From Limnoperna fortunei (Eukaryota; Mollusca; Bivalvia; Mytilida; Modiolidae), in the NCBI GenBank assembly GCA_944474755.1, contig OX104124.1:7652437-7716436 (forward strand): a stretch of DNA of 64,000 bases, in the 5' to 3' direction. A program made the translations under genes and the position numbers. The stretch's first letter is position 1. Every line of letters begins with the position of its first letter. Positions 60,836 through 64,000 of the stretch are shown here, piece by piece. The notes beneath the pieces were generated by a model. It searched no databases. It had not been told where the DNA came from and saw only the letters and a list, made by a program, of their open reading frames with translations.

Positions 60836-61905
60836 GGAGTTCAGATTTTATTGACCAGGAGTACTATCTGTTAACCCTTAACCTTTGTTGGAAAACTGAC
60901 ACTGCTTGTTAATTTACATATTTCAGTTAATTTAGTGGGGAAAACAATTGGAAAATAATCCCTCTTTTAATAATAAATGTACATAAAATATACTTGTAAT
61001 TCACAGTTAGTTACCTACCTTTAATTAGAGCTTACCAACCTGTTCATTTTTGTTTGTTTCGTTTTTGTTAAAATATTATTCTAAAATAAATATTGGAACA
61101 AATGAGTTGCAGTAAACAGAAACACCACAAGAAATCGGTCCTTTCAATTATAAGCAACACATAAAAATAAGAGTGTTATTTTATTGAGAATCTGTCAATG
61201 AAATCAACATAACTTCTCACAGTTATCAACATATACATGGAAACTGACAGTTGTTTATTTCACACCTGAACCTTGATAATAGATATAATTGTGTGTGTGG
61301 AAAACAAACAGGACACCATAAGAAATAATCAATAAGTATTTACTTCTAAAGACTTATTTTGCAGAATAGGTTCAAACAAATGACAATTTTTGGGGGTTTT
61401 ATACTTGATATACATACATACAATGACATACTTCTTTCTATAATTATTAATTTTGATAAATTTTAACAAAACTTATTAAAAAAGAAAATTGTAAAATTAT
61501 AAAATAAATCTGTTCTTGTAGATATAAAACAATATAAGAATGATACAAAACAGAGAAGTTGCATTTTTTTTAGACAATTTAAATTAAAATTAAAAGCTCT
61601 TTTCACAAAACGGTTGACAATACAGGCTATTGTATGTTTCTGAATGTCCTATTTATAAGAGTATTAGAATTAAGAGAAGTGTTGGGATCTACAGTAGCCC
61701 CCCTCTTATAAGACCACCCCATCTGAGTAATGAAAGTGGTCTTATAATGGGGGTGGTCTTTCTTGAGGGGATATACACACACTAACACAGGTTTATAGAG
61801 CTTGGTCAGTTGATTAATTAGCAACAAGAACTGCGAAGTGATCAAGAATCACACATAATAAATATTTGTATTTTATTGTTCAGTATAAATAAAAATAAAA
61901 AGAAT

Positions 61906-62121
61906 TCATGCAGTTTTTATCTGTTTAAAATGTGTAATGATAATATAAGAATTCCAAGTCTTCTTATCAGTGAAAGTTTCTGTTCCTGTTTCATCTGCAT
62001 TATCATTATTTTTATCACTTTTATTGTCTGCCCAGGTTCCACTTGGTAGTGTATTAAGGTTCCGTTTAGTTTGGAAAAATCCAGGTTTCTCTCTGTTTCC
62101 AGTTTCCCAAGTTTTTGACAT
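61906..62121 (-). CDS. Short open frame of unknown function inside the TA-flanked element
   Basis: A 71-codon frame starts MSKTWETGNREKPGFFQTKR and is rich in Asn, Asp, Lys and Thr. AATAAA lies on the same strand at 61872-61877, about 30 bases past the stop. No domain was recognised. It lies wholly inside the transposon-like element, so it may be captured or fortuitous. Evidence that it is a gene is limited to composition and the poly(A) hexamer. Confidence 0.3.
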   Translation of the reverse strand: MSKTWETGNREKPGFFQTKRNLNTLPSGTWADNKSDKNNDNADETGTETFTDKKTWNSYIIITHFKQIKTA

Positions 62122-62356
62122 CGTTTGTTGTAAATTTTGATTTATGATTATGTTGGTAAATTGTACTATTATCTCCTTGTTGAAATTTTCAGTCTTCTTG
62201 TAAGAAAGTCAATTTCCGTAATACCGAAATCAAACTGATCTACAATATCCTACTTGTTTTCCCCTTTAATCCAGCTTAAACATCTTTCTTTTACGCAATT
62301 TCGACATTTTGTTTACCGGTCGTTGAACTGTTACCGAACTGGTTTACGACGGTCAT

Positions 62357-62562
62357 ACTAAACGCAGAGAAATGAAGAGAAGTAATTAAAAAATGGTTTA
62401 TTTGATTAAATAAAGGTTTAGTATATATGAATATGTTTTATATTGTATACATGAACATAAAGAAGCCCATATTTTTACTAAAAATATCATTTAGTTGACA
62501 ATTTCAAGCAGTTGGACGATGTTTACATACGATGTAATTCTCTTCACTTCTCTGCGTTTAGT
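62357..62562. mobile_element. Nested MITE-like element
   Basis: ACTAAACGCAGAGAAATGAA and its near reverse complement (..CTTCTCTGCGTTTAGT) form 30-base inverted ends around an AT-rich middle of about 140 bases. It sits inside the larger TA-flanked element. Confidence 0.75.
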
Positions 62563-62949
62563 TGGACCCGTTTACGATAAAACCAAATCAGGTTCCATTC
62601 GAAAATTTCAAAATAAACATCCGGTCAGTGAAAATGGTCGTTCGTGAGGGGAATTTACGTTGTTGTGTCAAGAAAACGTGGTCGCGTTTGAGGGGTGGTC
62701 GTTCGCGAAAGGTAATTTTAAGTTAGAAACACTTAATGCATCAGGGTTTTGGCCGGATGAGGCGGGTGGTCTTCGGCGAGGTGATCGTTTAAGAGGGGGA
62801 CTACTGTATTAGAATTAAGAGAAGTGTTGGGATCTATTTGAACAGCTAAACCAAAATCCTGCCGCAAATCTGAATGTTACATTTAGCTACTGCTAGTAAC
62901 TTGTGTCCTCATAATTCTAAGGGGACCTTCTTAAGGTGTTTCATCTATT

Positions 62950-63165
62950 AAGTGGTCAGTCAACACTGATATTGCGGGTTTGAGTCTCACTGTGAGCGGG
63001 GTTTACTTGACTCCAATCTTAATTGAGAAGGATTTGCCAGTTTTTAAACCAAAGGTTGTAGATATTTTACAGTTACTCCATCTTCCCCAATAAAACCTGG
63101 ATGCTATAATATACCTGAAAAATTGCTGAAGTGGCATTAAAACAACATAATCAAACATACAAAAA
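62950..63165 (+). mobile_element. tRNA-headed SINE
   Basis: The B-box-like GCGGGTTTGAGTCTCACTG (62976) is followed by GACTCCAATCTTAATTGAG, ATCTTCCCCAATAAAACC, ATGCTATAATATACCTG and GTGGCATTAAAACAAC, ending in an AT-rich CAAACATAC tail. It is moderately diverged. Confidence 0.75.
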
Positions 63166-63169
63166 CATA

Positions 63170-64000
63170 ATTCCAAGTTTATTTTTCAATAATTTTTAGT
63201 TATTTAAGGAACACTTCAAATTTCTGAACAGGTTATACGATATAATATGGTTTGGGTATATTTACGCCTAATAAACCGGGAAGCGTTTTATTAATGGTGT
63301 ATACAGACCCAAACAAGGCCCTGGAAATTTTCCTGGGTCATGTCGGACATTTTACCGGTCATCATATAAAAAATATTGTGTTTGCTTAAGCTGGGATGTG
63401 TATGTGCTTTTCCTTAAAGTCCAGAATAAAGGTCTTTTAAATTTCTTTCAAGACCGTGGTAGATACATGTATTAGTTGTTGTTTTGCATGGGTTCCTATG
63501 ATATATGCACCGTGCAAGAAAGGAAATATACGTAGGAAAACATTCTGCTTCCTAAAATTTCTTTATTATAAGATGATATGTTGTCTATTCAATAAAGTAA
63601 TAGCAAACAACGCTTTTTATGAACATTCGTGAGACATTTTCATTAACCGGAAGTAGGAAGTTGTTTCAAAATTACAGCAAGTTCGGAACAGAATTGAATT
63701 TTATACGATACTCTCCAATGGACCACGTTTTTTACAAGTTATTACTTATTGAATTAAATATTTATTTTTGTATTCATCATTTCAATGGAATTTAATTTGA
63801 ATTGATTTTCCCAAGATTTATGTACGTCAGGTACATTGGCGCATGCGTGATGTACAATTTTTGACCACACATGTTTTTCCATCAAGTCATATTTTCTAAG
63901 CAATATAACGTACAACCAATTCGTTCCTATTGTTTCAAAATACTGTTGCCATAACATATTCTATGAAATGGATGAAACAGATCTGTACTCATAATTAGGT
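63170..64000. other. No gene recognised at the right edge
   Basis: AT-rich sequence. A minus-strand open frame at 63754-63957 showed no known motif and no convincing splice sites. The missing 5' exons of the CtIP-like gene were sought here and between 60577 and 61600 without success. Confidence 0.5.

Larger units (their letters stand above)
61692..62806. mobile_element. TA-flanked terminal-inverted-repeat element
   Basis: The left end CAGTAGCCCCCCTCTTATAA and the right end (reverse complement CAGTAGTCCCCCTCTTAAAC) form inverted repeats of about 28 bases. TA dinucleotides flank both ends, as in Tc1/mariner/pogo-type insertions. It carries a nested inverted-repeat element and a short open frame but no transposase, so it is non-autonomous. 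A 31-bp direct repeat also lies at each side (61661 and 62806). Confidence 0.75.

Noticed and set aside
63754..63957. Minus-strand 67-codon open frame as a possible 5' exon of CtIP or a separate gene
   Set aside because: No coiled-coil or CtIP N-terminal pattern, no convincing splice sites, and no recognised domain.

Overview
This window looks like animal nuclear DNA, most probably from a bivalve mollusc and perhaps a mussel. The evidence is: AT-rich spacers full of small mobile elements; split genes with canonical GT..AG introns; tRNA-headed SINEs of a type known from molluscs; and tandem-core elements that resemble the 'pearl' family of bivalves. No bacterial operons, rRNA or tRNA genes were seen. 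The species assignment is inference, because no search could be run.

Layout. (1) Bases 1-16302 are an almost unbroken nest of non-autonomous elements, named here families A, B, E, F and G/D. Their complete members have a short hairpin left end, a (TTA)n tract, a core rich in AAAATGGCGGC-type motifs, a right end inverted relative to the left, and a terminal hairpin. The architecture matches Helitron/Helentron-associated elements (HINEs). Several are joined right end to left end with no spacer. (2) Bases 16308-19830 hold a tyrosine-recombinase relic on +, then on the minus strand a gene for two PC4-like domains followed by a frameshifted DDE integrase-like gene that keeps a clean intron. (3) Bases 19850-52600 are gene-poor. 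They hold a LINE relic, a second reverse-transcriptase relic, two more tyrosine-recombinase relics, a GPCR fragment, a probable last exon of an NHL-repeat gene, SINEs, many long-armed foldback elements, a 1145-bp element with long inverted ends, a 104-bp higher-order satellite and a further hairpin-ended element family. (4) Bases 52711-60576 carry the one well-supported host gene: a CtIP/RBBP8 (Sae2-family) homologue on the minus strand. Six exons were joined by eye with consistent reading phase. The conserved C-terminal zinc/CSRHR domain is intact, and the N-terminal exons were not found. Two pearl-like elements, a SINE and a foldback sit in its introns. (5) Bases 60577-64000 hold SINE pieces and a TA-flanked terminal-inverted-repeat element that contains a nested MITE and a short open frame.

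Functionally, the only host pathway visible is DNA double-strand-break resection (CtIP). Nearly everything else is mobile DNA or its remains. The most unusual parts are the 16-kb element nest with its dense YY1-like motifs, the two-PC4-domain gene beside the integrase, and the UIM-like motif in the mollusc CtIP.
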